Origin: Cephalotus follicularis
Taxonomy: Eukaryota; Streptophyta; Magnoliopsida; Oxalidales; Cephalotaceae
Assembly: GCA_001972305.1 (NCBI GenBank)
Contig: BDDD01000910.1
Location: 364,404-428,403 of the forward strand
Reading direction: 5' to 3'
DNA: 64,000 bases
The notes under the pieces were generated by a model. That model was not told where the DNA came from, did not search any database, and was given only the letters and a program-made list of their open reading frames with translations. Positions 13,454 through 26,100 of this stretch are shown one piece after another (positions within the stretch are counted from its first letter, which is position 1; each line of letters starts with the position of its first letter). Made by a program: the position numbers and the translations under genes.

Positions 13454-13836
13454 CTTTGATCTAAGTCAAGGGAAACCTACACCCTAACCATCAAGAAGAA
13501 GATGTTTTCGCAAGAAACTACTAATTAAATTAGACTAATATCAAAATTTCTTTCTATAAATAAGACAATTTTCTCTTCCAAAAGACCTCTATTCTCCTAA
13601 CCATGTAATGTGCATGCGTATGTTAGTACTAATCGTTTGTCTGGTTGGCACCCTTACGTCGAATCTAGTCTTTTTGAGTCGTCGTATATTCTATTGCTAG
13701 TTTTCCCCCCTTCTTGTTTAGTCTTATCAATAGTGTTTTGATACACGATCTACTATAGCAAGCATTGGATCTATGAGCGATGCCTTATTGCTCGTTGGTG
13801 TTGTTCATTAATTGGAAGATTTTGTGATATCTTTTT

Positions 13837-14103
13837 GTGTGGTCATTTATGGAAAAGTATTTAGGTTGTGTAAGGAGTATTTCCCTATCGATTGTCAATT
13901 GGTCCTTCGATCAGATGCAAGAGATAGGAGAAACTTATACAATTGAGTATGTTGATGGGGTGATGATATATTTGGCAAAGGTGTATTCAACTAGTGATGC
14001 TTCATGGACCAATATGAATGCAATGTTTATGATTGTTCCACTTAATTGTGAGTGTCTTATTATCTTCGCGATTATTGTCTCGTTACCTTTTTATAATTTA
14101 TAG
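13837..14103 (+). pseudogene. Possible Ulp1-type (C48) peptidase fragment
   Basis: An 88-residue frame contains EYVDGVMIYLAKVYSTSDAS, then WTNMN and MIVPLN. The spacing resembles the (D/E)YV(N/D)G...SW..VD..Y.P.N block that precedes the catalytic HW in Ulp1-like peptidases found in plant MULE and CACTA elements. The HW motif and the rest of the domain are absent. The family assignment is tentative; otherwise it is an unrecognised open frame. Confidence 0.35.
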
Positions 14104-16330
14104 TTTTTATTCGATTAAAATTAATGACATGCCATCTCTTTTATTAAAAAAAGAAGAAGTTAGTCATCTATTTATTTAATTATGAAATCATGTGTTTTTA
14201 TATATGATTGACTTTAACTGCATGTTATTTATGAGATACCAGTAAATAGGAACACTTCAATTGGTATAGAGATAGGGTAATGACCTACTAGTCTGATGAT
14301 ATTACTAATATTATTTGTAAAAAGTCTCGAAATTGAATATCTCTGTAAACGGATTAGTCTCATTTTTCATTCCTCTAATAATATCAAACTGTTAAGTCAA
14401 TTATTGATTCATCTACGTAATTGAAACTGAAAATAAAATTAATAATAATAATGAAAAAGATTGATGAATAGTTTGACACACGTTAATACTACTAGCATAG
14501 TTGTAAAAACTTTTGACATTTGAACAAATTTTGCTTCTTTAATATTTGGAGGCCCATTAAAAAGGAAAATGAATGAAAAAGAAGCAAAAAAATGGAAGAC
14601 ATGCTACCATGGGAACCGGCAAGTGGGCAGGTGTTGCTGGCGATTAGAGGTGGTGTTGTTGTGACTGATTTGACGAAACAATGTGAATGATGGCTCTTCA
14701 ACAAAAACATCACATTCATCTTCATATTTACCTGAAATGACTTCATATATCATTTGTTACGGCTAGGTGGCAGTTCTTATATAGGTACGATATATTACGT
14801 GGTATGCAGATACATCTAATAAAGTAAATATATTTTATTAATTTTAAAAATTTTAAAAATAATAAATCAAATAAATAAGTAATATATTATTTTATGATTA
14901 GATATATTCATACGTGTGGGTTGTGCTTACATAAAAATTTCCTTTTCTATCAATCGAGGATGAAAGAGAAAAAAATGGCATGATGCAATTTAATCAATTT
15001 GCCAAAGTAACCATTCTAAGGCTTTCTAGCTCACCCCACTGACCACTTGGCAACAACCATTTTGCCAAAATATTCTGGAATAGGAAAAAAAAGATTAAAA
15101 AAAACCAAAATTTTATTCTTCTTGTTTCAGAAAGATATAATATGAAATGAAAGAAAAAACATTGAAACTCCATGATTAGATTATTGAAGCTCATTTATTT
15201 GATCATTTTCCTCATTATTGTTTTTTTATTATTTAAAGAGCTAAAACCAAATATATTAATTTCTCTTATGAAAATATTGAAAGATTGGTTTCATACATAC
15301 GATCTCAATCAATTCATTTTTTTATAATACAAAAAAATGTAAATAAATTAATTATTAATGATAAGAAAAAATTAATAAATATAGAAAAGTGTTACGAACA
15401 GTCGCGATCAGATTAGTAAATAAAACAATCATCAAACCAAAGATTATTAAGAGTTTGTTGAAATAAATAAGGAGAAATTACATTCTCATAGGCAAGAGAT
15501 TTGTGACAAAGATGGTGACAAATGAGGTCACCATCAAGCATGTAGGTAACTCACCCATATTTCAATCAACTCTTGATAACAAGTCTCAATCAACTCTTTT
15601 TGATGTCTAATGCAATGGTTGCAAATACAAGAATTCCGAGACTTTGCATCTTTAGCGCTGACAGCCTAATACCACTTGTCTGGTCCCTTGTAAAATGAAA
15701 CTTTTCCAATAATTAACCATTTTGACAAAAGTTGGATTCTGTCCCATCATGTTTGCTTGCCAAGCTCTAGATAGCTTTGGTGCCTTGCAAGTATAGATAC
15801 CATATCTCTTTAAATTGAACAGGCCTCTTTAGCCCAAATCTTATATATGCTAAAAGTGGCCAATAACTCTGTCCATTTCTTAACCAGTCTTTTCCTAAAA
15901 AAGATCGTGTTGAATTTATATTACATCTTTCAACTTCAAGAAAGACAAAGACTAATAGTTCTAATTTTGAAGAGGCTTAATATATTACCCCCATAAAGGA
16001 TCATTGTCATTCAAAACAACTGGGAATAAAAAGGGCTTTTGTCAGGTAGGTTATGCTCCTACTAGTAAAGAGCATGATGTCAAAAACAGATACTGTTTAC
16101 TTACCAGAGAGCAAAGTAAGTTTGATATTGCCCATCACAAACACATCACTTTACATAGAAGAAAAACCTATTCAACCCAATCAATAGAGCTATAAAACAT
16201 TTGCAGTAGGATTAGCATTTTCTTGATACAAATATATCCAATGGAGTATAGTATCTTGGTTTATCAAAGAAGTCAGAAACTGAGCCTTTGTGTAAGTTCA
16301 TGAATATTTGAATCACAAAGAATTTGAACT
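14104..16330. other. Intergenic region downstream of the AP2 gene
   Basis: AT-rich sequence. A short imperfect inverted repeat at about 14795-14925 could be a MITE: GATACATCTAATAAAGTAAA on the left and ATTATTTTATGATTAGATAT on the right. Nothing else is recognised. The right part should include the AP2 gene's 3' UTR and poly(A) region. Confidence 0.4.
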
Positions 16331-16378
16331 GCTGCTTCTGCTACTGCCTATCCACATCCCACAGAGAGGGTAGAGAGG

Positions 16379-19300
16379 TTATGGTGGTGCCTGTGGTGGC
16401 CCCATCTCATAGTACAATTGAGAGTGATTTGTTGCAGTGCTAGCCAATGACGTAAAACGGAAATTGTGGGTTGCCGGGTTGAGAGGTTTTGACGGAAGAA
16501 TCGAGGTGGAGGAAGAGGTAGCCGAAAATGAGAATCCTGATGATGCTGCATTAGAGAACAGAGGAATTGGAGTAGCACCGACCTGACCATGCATTTGCCA
16601 CGCCCAGTTGGGAAAACCTTTAGCGGAACCTAACTCCATTCCCTTATCTGTTGCTCCTTCCTGCCAAACAGTTCAGATGAATTATTATAGATCGAATGTT
16701 GAAATTAAAGTCTTCCTTGGACTAGCATTTTTAACAGTCCGGAAATCCATCTGTTAGATATATAACCTTCAGAAGAAAGTTTTCCTCAGTGTGCAGCATT
16801 GAATCAAGTTAATTTTTTGTTTCCTCAGCGTGCAGCATTGGATACAGAGGCCGATTTCCAGTTAATTTTTCGTTTACAGACTAAAAATCAACCAGAAATA
16901 CAGGCATTGAAATGACCATTCTAACCGTCATAAGTACGGAAATTGTAAAGCTAACAAATTCGTTTTCCTTCAACTTCATGATTCATAATAGAAAAGATGA
17001 GACCGACACTAGTTCCGTCTTTGATTTCAAGATAGCTAGTTTGTAACAATAATGCTGGTACAACAATTGAAGGCAAGGACTAAAGCCCGTCATTAAGGAT
17101 GAAAGATAAATTCTCAATTCAAGTTTAGATAATATTATGATGCTTACCTCACTGGGCAAGAATCTAGGATATACTCCTTTCCAGAAAGTAGGGTGATCTG
17201 ATGTCCTTTCTATCACTTTTAACTGTGAATCAGCCATTGCTGCAGTAAGGTTCTCCATCTACAAAAGCACATAACAGGATCGTAAGCTACTGATAACTAT
17301 AAAATGAAAACAGGGATGGGCATTCACCGTTTACAATTAGCTTCAAAAGAAAGGAGTGATACAAGCTGTATCCATATTCAACAGCTAGCTAAAGGTGAGT
17401 GGATCAATTCCAACAAAACTTCTCTTAAAATATTAGTTCACTCCAGCAGTGCACAAATAACCAAAACATTCTCAAACTGAGGCCTTTAAATTTACATGAA
17501 CAGAAACGCAAAAAACAGATCAATCAAAATGAGGTCAAGTATTACCCTCAAAAACCTTCCACCATGCACATCATAAGGGCCAGAGTGGAACTGGGTCTGC
17601 ACCTCGTTTTCCTTAGGACTGTTGCCCAGTGAAGGGGGAGATATCCCCAAGTTCAGATCAAGATTCTGGACACTGCCTGCACCTATAATCATATCCAAAC
17701 AAAATATTACAAGGAAATCCATGGAAGGCAGACGATACCATCAGCATCAAATACTACCTTCATTGCTCGCCTCGGAGACCATTTCCCCTTCATATGTGCT
17801 TGGCTCAAAGTTGGTGACTGCCTCCCTTCCATTAAATTTGATAGCCGCCTTGTCATAAGCCCTGGTTTCCAGAAAAATCAAAAGAAAGACATGTGTTGGA
17901 TGGAGAACTGTATTAAGGTTGAGAATTCAGGAGTAATAAATTCAGTATCAGGTAGAATGTTATTCATGATCACATGGACCTTGCAGCTTGTACTTCACTG
18001 TCGAATAGCCCAAGATATATATACCTGCATGAAACCATCGTAATCTCAAGGATGAAAAGACCATTGCTATCATTTCTTTGAAACAGGTATGTATCTTAGC
18101 ATTTGTTTTTCCAAGCAAGGAAAAAACAAATAAAAAAAAAACAACTCGATTGCAATTAAATTGGTGGCAATTCTCAGTCATAGCAACTGGCATATCTACT
18201 CTTTAAGAATACAACAGACACCAAAATTTAAATCCCATAGGTGGTTTCCTCACTTTTTCCCAAGGAATTGCCCCATTCTTGCTTCCCAGCGGCCACATTT
18301 GTGCAGTGTTACCCCTCGATATTTTGAGCTCCCCCTTGAGAAACCGGTGCTTTGGCGACGGAGTATGTGCACAAACTCCTCCTTGGTCAGATTCTTCATC
18401 TGCTCGTATGGGGAGGTAAGATAAATATCAAAATATAATGAAAATTTGAACAGAACAGATCTTATATCTTTACTTTCAACGACATGTACAGTTTTACAAC
18501 CTGCTTCAGATCATCCTCATAATCACTGAGATTAAAATTGATGTCCGCATCAACACCCCTGAACTTGATAGCAGCTTGATCATAGGCTCTAAAAAAAATT
18601 AAGATTACAAAGAGCCTTTTTCTTAACAAAACAAACATATTAACTCAAAATAGATTTGGGATTTAGACTTAAATACGACCCCAACAGTACATAAACAAAT
18701 TTATAGACTGAGGCAATTATTTTTTCTATTTTATTATTCGGACTTACCTAGCAGCAGCATGAGCAGTGTCAAACCCACCTATATACATTGCATAAGAAAC
18801 ATCAAAGTTAACTAAGATAAACTAAAAATAGAAAGATAACAATAAACCCTTACAAGTAATGTTCAAATTCAATGGAATTAGATGATCGCATCCATACCCA
18901 AATACACTTGTTTCCCACAATCCCTGCACCCAAACAAAAGCCACAAAAATAAATTAAAATTAGAATTAGAATTCAAAAAATATCCAAAACTAGGAGTGTT
19001 TGACAATTTGCAATACAAGGAAAGGAACTTTAAATTCAAACATTAACTACATTAACTACCGCAGTCAACCATAACAAAATTCAACTAAGAAAACCAATTG
19101 CAACTCCAAAAAAGGAAAAAAAATAAAACAATGAAAATTGAATTAAAAGGGATAAGAAGACCAAAAAACACCCACCATCAAATTTTCAAAAAATCGAACA
19201 TCACCCGTCAAATATCCCCCATAAAAGGAAATCCATATAGATGATTAAAAACAATACCAAATATGAGACTCCCATCTTCCAGTTCTCCTATAAAACGTGA

Positions 19301-19697
19301 CACCCCTATACTGCGAGCTCCTCGACCTGGGTCCCCTCCTGCTTTTCTTCACCGGCTGTGACACTTGCTGTGCCACCCGCACCCCGTCTTTCGATTGACT
19401 CTCAAACGAAACCTCCATCAACGAGCTCTGCCCCTTCTTCACTCCAAACCACTCCTCCGTCTCCACGCCATCGTTTTCATCGCCGCCGCCACCGACCTTC
19501 AGTATGTCGAAGTTGAAGGTCTTGTAAACGAAATCGCCGCCTGTGCGAGTGGAGCATGACTCGTTGCTGGACGCCGCGTCAGCATTGATAATCGATGAGG
19601 TGGACGTACCTGACTCGTTCATGAAGATGACCGAGTCGTCGTCGTCGTTGTGAGTCGACTCAGTTGATGCCACATTCAGGTTAAGATCCAACATCAT
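16379..19697 (-). CDS. RAP2-7: euAP2 transcription factor, RAP2.7/TOE type
   Basis: Ten exons with GT-AG borders and consistent phase give a 469-residue protein: 19697-19258, 18923-18898, 18778-18748, 18588-18501, 18399-18254, 18024-17980, 17861-17758, 17682-17546, 17258-17148, 16660-16379. It opens MMLDLNLNV, an EAR-like repressor motif; a later ATG (19694) is equally possible, and an upstream in-frame ATG at 19736 is less likely because family members start at MLDLN. After a Ser/Asp-rich stretch and a nuclear-targeting [12 protein letters not shown]2 domain 1 (about 127-185: [20 protein letters not shown]) and AP2 domain 2 (about 221-283: [20 protein letters not shown]) follow. A second LDLNLGIS motif sits near residue 302. 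Exon 10 carries a miR172 site. Known family members repress flowering and control floral organ identity. The subgroup (RAP2.7/TOE1/TOE3) is by recollection of family sequences, so the exact orthologue is uncertain. Confidence 0.93.
16531..16551 (-). promoter_or_regulatory. miR172 target site in the AP2 mRNA
   Basis: On the coding strand the 21 bases beginning ATGCAGCATCATCAGGA pair with the conserved plant miR172 over their full length, with one G:U wobble. The site lies in exon 10 and encodes NAASSGF, the same position as in other euAP2 genes. It predicts cleavage or translational repression as miR172 rises with plant age. Confidence 0.93.
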
Positions 19698-20340
19698 CAC
19701 TCTAAATAATAAACCTCTCCCTATAATATTATTCAAAACTCAAGCTACTAATAATAAACCACTGAGTTTATCTTTTTTCTTTCTTTTTTTAACTATTTCC
19801 TTTTTCTTTTAGCTTAAGTAACATATAGTATTAAACTACTTTGCTTCATTTATGCATCGATTAAAAACAAAATCAACGGCGGAGATCGACCAATGAAACA
19901 ACAAACTGAAATTAACGAAGGAGAAATTAGAAGCTCAGTTTCACTTCTATGTCTCACTTGAACGGGTTGTAATTCCGGCGTTTGTTTTTGAGGAGGAGGT
20001 GGTGGCATTACTGAATTAATCGGCGAGGAAATGGTTTTGACGGAGATTTGAAATCATCGCCGACTATCTGCTTCCATGGATTTCGAGAGAGAGAGAGAGA
20101 GAGAGATGGGACGTGTGAGAGAACACATCAAACCCCATTTGCAGAGGATGGAATATATAAACATTTTATTTCTTTGGTTTCCTCGCTCTCTCTCTCTTGT
20201 TGCCACTGGCTTGGCCGGTTACCGGTTTCTCTCTTCTTCTTCTTCTTCTTCTTTTTTTTTTTTTGCTGTTTTCGGTTTTGGAGCTTTTGGTGTCTTTGGT
20301 GGTGGGTGCATTACTTGTGTCAGTGTCGTTTTGTAAAAAG
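19698..20340 (-). promoter_or_regulatory. AP2 gene 5' UTR and proximal promoter
   Basis: This is the region upstream of the AP2 start codon. It contains a GA microsatellite at 20085-20105, CT-rich and (CTT)n tracts at 20187-20260, and a TATATA box on both strands near 20152-20158. CT/GA-rich 5' UTRs are common in plant regulatory genes. The transcription start cannot be placed from sequence alone. Open frames here are by-products of the simple repeats. Confidence 0.45.
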
Positions 20341-22451
20341 CAACGGCCGTAGATAACTAACTGATAGTGAGTTTGGTATTTTTTTATTATTTAAAACCAA
20401 AATTATAATAATTTGATTTTTTCGTTCTTTAATTTATATAATATTTATACAAAACTGAACACAAAGATAAACACACTTTGATATTTATTCTGTTTTGTTA
20501 AATAGTACTTTGGCATCCCATGAATATGATGAAACGAAAGGCAATTAAACTTGACTTTAATTATGAGATCAAATATTCATGTCTTCCAGGAATGATTTCA
20601 GAGAACGAAAATCTGGGGGCAAAAGTATAAAAGATAATTTTGAGAGAGATAACATATATATCTAAAAAAAATTATTTATATAAATATTTATAATTTTTTT
20701 TTTTGCCAGGGGTTTTTGCCATAAACTCAAATATTTTTGATACACAACGTAAATAAAAAAGTTTCAAAGTCGAGTTACACTCTTACTATCATGAAATATT
20801 TGTGATATGCTCATGTATAAAGATGATTAATCTAATCAAATAACTAAGATATGAGTTAACACGTATTAATTAAATTATCAAATTTACTCATCCCACTCAT
20901 TAAGAATGCTTAAGTATAAATACTATGTTTCCTAATCAATTCAAAATAAGACTTTCCTAAATTAATAGAAAAATAACACAATTAAGGACTAAAGTTTCCA
21001 ATAAACTACAAAATATACGAACAGAAGTCGTTGTTGAAAAAAATAGTTGGAACAAATTAAAGAGTTTGTTTTATTAAAGTTTGTGAACTAATTTATATAA
21101 CATTAATATTAGTGTTTTAACTTCTGTTTTTTTTTTTTTATAAAAAGGGAATGAAAATGTAAAAGCGCAACACTAGTTCTCAAGACGCATATGGGTTGTA
21201 AAGTTTGGGAACCCATAATAGTTTTGTAGATAATAAGATTGCAAAAATATTTAATGTGACCATATATATGACTTATAATTAATTAATTATTATTTATGGT
21301 TAATTAAAGAAACAGTTGGACCTTAATCACCACAAAGTTCCTTATATATATAATTCTTATATGACTGTGAAGAAGTCTTTTCTTTTACTATGTTACCAAA
21401 AAGATCTTTCAATAACTTTTATTGGGACTTAAAAGAACCTAACATATTTTAATCAAATCATATGTTATTTATAAACCACAATTTCACGAAGAAAAAGCAT
21501 TGAAAGTATTGTATTAGTAACGTGAAGTCTGTGACTAACACAATCTAAAAAAATATGAAGAGATTATTAATTCTATGAGCCTAACAAAACAAAAAAACCT
21601 TTATTGTGTTGATGGTCTATATATATCGCTTGGTCCCCTATCTACATCTGAACATGATTTTCTACAACGGTTAGTTTAATACAACTATAATCTTCATCGT
21701 TTGGCCATTACAAGGGTATTTTATTCTTTCTTCCTATTGTTAGGGAAAAGAAAAACGATACTATAAACGAATAAGGGATACTCAGCCGGACGAGTGAAGA
21801 TTCCATTCCATGAAATGCTCATGAGTTTACTATGATGGATATTAATCTCGATTATGCACTAACATGAGTTTACTAAATACGGGTAGAATATTGATCCATA
21901 TTAAGACAAGTTTGTGACCCAATATTGTTAAGATATATATTGTGTATGGACTAACACACTTCTTTGTGTAGATATGGGATGGTGGTAAGTATATGTTATA
22001 AGAAAGTATTGGCCTATTATGGGAAAGCCTTTAGGATTTTCATATAAAACTATATATTGGCTAGGTCTCTGTTCTTGTCGAAATATTATTATTGTGTTAT
22101 CTTACCCATATGAGAGCCATCTATTTTAGTCAAGAAAAGGAGGAGAAGAACTAACCCGATTCCGCTGCTAATCTTTTCTATGGTTCAGTTAACGTTGAAT
22201 CGTGACGATTTGTTAAATATTGAGACTAGTCTGCTTGACTTAAGATCGTATCGATTTCATTATTCTATTGCATAATTCAAATACGGCTCAATTGGACACA
22301 ATTTTCATTTATTGATTTTATGTGTTTTAATATCCATTATAATTTTAACATACAAATGAACATATTAATATATTACTATGTTATCAACTGATTTTTCAAT
22401 CAAGCACGCTGTATTCTCCAAAAAAAAAAAACCCCTTTAAGGCCCTAGGTT
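20341..22451. other. Intergenic sequence, nothing recognised
   Basis: About 2 kb of AT-rich DNA with stop codons in all frames and no recognisable element ends. Confidence 0.4.
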
Positions 22452-23192
22452 CGACCAATAAGCCTCTGCACCATCTCCATGAAGATTGTCTCCAAAGTTC
22501 TGGCGGCTTGCATTCGGCCTTTCCTAAATGATATCATATCTCCTTATCAAATCAGATTTCCGGGAAGGAGGAGCACTCACGATAATATCATTATTACCAA
22601 AGAAGTTCTTCATACAATGAGGAAGATGACGGGCTTGAAAGGTGCTATGGCTCTGAAGATTTGTATCGTTTTTCTTTGTGGTCTATGTGTTTATTATTAG
22701 ATACTTTAGATAATTAATAGATATTTGTGATTCAACGATTATTGTGTACTAAAATCTTATTAGTCAATAGAGAGATATACTTGATGAAATGTATAAATTG
22801 ATAACTATTAATTAGAAACTGGTCATCTCTTTACTCAACACTACTGACTATTTTTTCTTTATAAAAAAATGTCTGATCTATTATAAGAAACTTAGTTTTC
22901 TCGTATATCACAAAATCATTATGAATCAATGTAAATATCAATTATTTATGATGATTATGAAAAACATCTAATTTTAAGATTCATGTATAAAAAAATAAAA
23001 ATCATATTATGTTTAATTGATTGATCTCGAAAAAGTTTATGATCGAATCTGTTGAGAATTTTTGCAATAAACGCTCATTGAATTTAACTTCCCAACAAAG
23101 AGGAGTGTGTGCTCCGTTTCTATGTCCATTATTTGAAACGGAGAGACCACTGATTAATTTTCTCTGAGAGAGGACTTCCTCAGGGTGATTGA
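22452..23192 (+). pseudogene. LINE (non-LTR) reverse transcriptase, split
   Basis: From 22452 the frame reads RPISLCTISMKIVSKVLAAC, then RPFLNDIISPYQIRF and TKEVLHTMRK, ending MALKI at about 22661. These are the first RT motifs of plant L1-type LINEs. The next expected residues (DLEKVYDRI) appear only at 23033, after about 370 bp of unrelated AT-rich DNA. RGLPQGD, an RT signature just before the catalytic region, follows at 23169-23189. Stops and frameshifts are present, and the 5' and 3' parts of the element are gone. Confidence 0.82.
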
Positions 23193-26100
23193 ATCACCAG
23201 CGTTACCACTTATGACAAATCATGTGCATATATATATATATTAAAGTATGGTTATAAAAACTTGGGTGGTAGTATTAGGGCAGGTTTGTAGTTTATAAAA
23301 ATATATGGGTGCGTTAACTAGTTTAGTATTGGTAGAAGAGCGTGGCAGGTAGTTTAGGATGTGTTAATAGGGTGTATTGGTTGGTTTATAAGGCTTACAC
23401 ATATGTGCGCGTCAAAATCAATCAAACCCAAACTGATGCATAATTAAATGATTTAAGTAAAAAATTATTCAACTCATAAAAAAATTATATATCAATTAAA
23501 AGATAAGAGAAAAGAGACCTTAAAGATATAAATAAATTAACATTCAAATATAAAATATTACAATGACACTTTGTCACCATATCAATTTGTCCTATGCATG
23601 GAAAGGCTTTTTCATGTTATCTCTAAACAAGTGGCCCGGAAGAAATGGAAACCACTGAAGCTATCTCATGAAGGCTGTCCCATATCACACATTTCCTTCC
23701 CAAATAATATAATATTACTTTTGGTACTATGGCTAATATGGAGGTAGGTGGGTCATGGAAAACTTTGGAAATTTTTGTTTTTTATTTTATTCTCTCATGT
23801 ATCAAGTGTAAAATTTGTTTATTGTTAAGTTAAGTGACACGTCAGCATAGTTAACAATTCTGTTAACTATTGAGTTGTTTTGCCTTTCTTTTCTTTTTAC
23901 AACGGGCCAGGGGCCTTTATCGTGTAGTACGTAAATCATGTCGTAACAGCCAATATTAGTGGGCCAACCCCTAGTTGTGGTGGGTCCAAGATCCAACGGT
24001 TAGGGTTAACTCCAAACCTAAGAAATCTTTTGGTGTATTGCATATTTAAAATACTAATTATTGCCATACCAATGTTGAAAAAGTTTGTCAAGCTTAGGTG
24101 ATAATTAAAACAAAAAAAGAGTGCAACACATTTTTATGTGTCATACATAATGTGAACGAGATTGAGAGATTGAGAGATTTAGAGAATTTTATTTTTTTTA
24201 AAAGAAAAAACAAGGTGAATCCTTCATTCTAGTAGTATATAGATTATAGAAAATATTAAAAATGTATAGTGAGTGGGTGCTTTCCAATTAAATTGGATGT
24301 CCCACCTCTCATTACTGAAATAAAAAATAAAAATAAAAGAGAAAGTGGCATGACCATATGTTTCAATATACAAAAAATCTTGAGACTGCTAACAATCAAT
24401 ATGTAATTTGGATTTTTGTGAGAAAACATGTGATCTTTTATACCTCAGTATGGACTAAAAATAACACGTGAAAAATAAGGAGCAATAAATCTATCACGAC
24501 AAACCAAGCAAATACTGATAAAATCTTGTTGATAGAGATTCACTAGATTGGGTCTTCGATATGAACAAGATGAAGTTTAAAGTTCTATACATTAGACAAA
24601 TAATTGGACAGTTGAGACAGATACCCTTTTGGATACAATTTACCTGTAAGTGAATGTTGAGGCAAGATATACTGGAATTTAAATCCTCTGTATTACAGTT
24701 TCAGTTACTGTATTAAAATTCAATGGCTACAAATGTATCAGTTCAGAAAATGTATTTTCTGATATGGTGCATTTATAGTCGTTAACAATAATTATACCTA
24801 CAATTATTGTAAAGGAAATGGATTCGATATGTTGTCATCCTATCTTATATTATTTAATAAAGTGTATTACTTTTAAGATCATATTTAAAGCATTATATTA
24901 AATGATATTAAGTGATATAAGATAATGTGATAAACTAAAAGAGTAATGTCATTAACTTGTGGTATCACAAGGACATCACAAACGAGTTGTTAAAATATCA
25001 TTGATGATTTTTTAAATGCCATTATTGATATTTTGATTTTTAATAAAATAATCACTAATAATATTTTAACAACTTACTTATGATCCTTTGTGATGTCAAA
25101 TCATTTATGTTTCATTATATTATTGAAATTAAAAAGTTCATCACCATGTTCACTCGTGAATCTTATATTCATCACCATTTCCTTGCTCTTTCTTTCTAAA
25201 TCAACCAAAACCCAACAAAGATTTTAGCCAAATCATATAATATAATGATTCTCAAAATTAAAATTTATGATTATGAATCATTTACACTTTTAAAATTATA
25301 ATTATTAAGGTTATGTTAAAAGCTTTAGACTAATCACATCCATAGTAAGAAGACTCAATGTTAACATCAAAAGCATGTTTGCAACCAAGAGCGAAGCTCG
25401 AAGATAAATTGAGGGTGTGCAAGATATGTATGTATGTATAAATTCTTTTTAGGGTACCTACAAAAAAAAAAAAAAAATTTGAGGGCATACAATTACATAC
25501 ACTCAAATCATTAAGGTTTCGCCACTGCTTGTATACAATTTGAAATCAATTATTAACATTTTCGTAACAGGTCAAACATCGCGTCAACGTGAGATGACTC
25601 TAATATCTATTTTGTCTTCACATACGGGAAAATCATGTTTGTAACCAACGAGAAATTAAGCATTAGCGTATCCGTAGTAACTCAAATATCATGTATAATG
25701 TCAAATGACGTGTCTTAATATTTACCTTCGCTAATAATCGTATATTGGGCTAACGATAAAAATGATTTGGGTTTGTCTAACTCTAATATTACGTAAAAAC
25801 TCAATATTTAACCTTAAAAATATGTTTATAAGAAGAACCCCCTAAAATATTTAAAATAAATAAATCCTTTATCTATACCTAACCAATGTAAGATAAGTTA
25901 TCTAAAAAAATTTGACCCAAAAAATAGGGAGCTAAATGCAAATATACTTGAAATAGTAATGTTATGTTGCATAACCATTGTTAACCCGAATAAATACCGT
26001 CTAAGCATGCCAATTTAAAATTTTCAAAACAGAATATATTCAAGATCTCAAATTTGATACTTGTAATAACCCTGAACATAAACTAATACATTTACTAATA

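Noticed and set aside
16983-17258. 91-codon open frame treated as a separate small gene
   Set aside because: Its first 37 codons are exon 9 of the AP2 gene; the rest reads into the following intron.
20048-20356. Plus-strand open frames of 86 and 102 codons
   Set aside because: They consist of Glu/Arg and Ser/Phe runs made by the GA and CTT simple repeats in the AP2 5' region, antisense to the gene.
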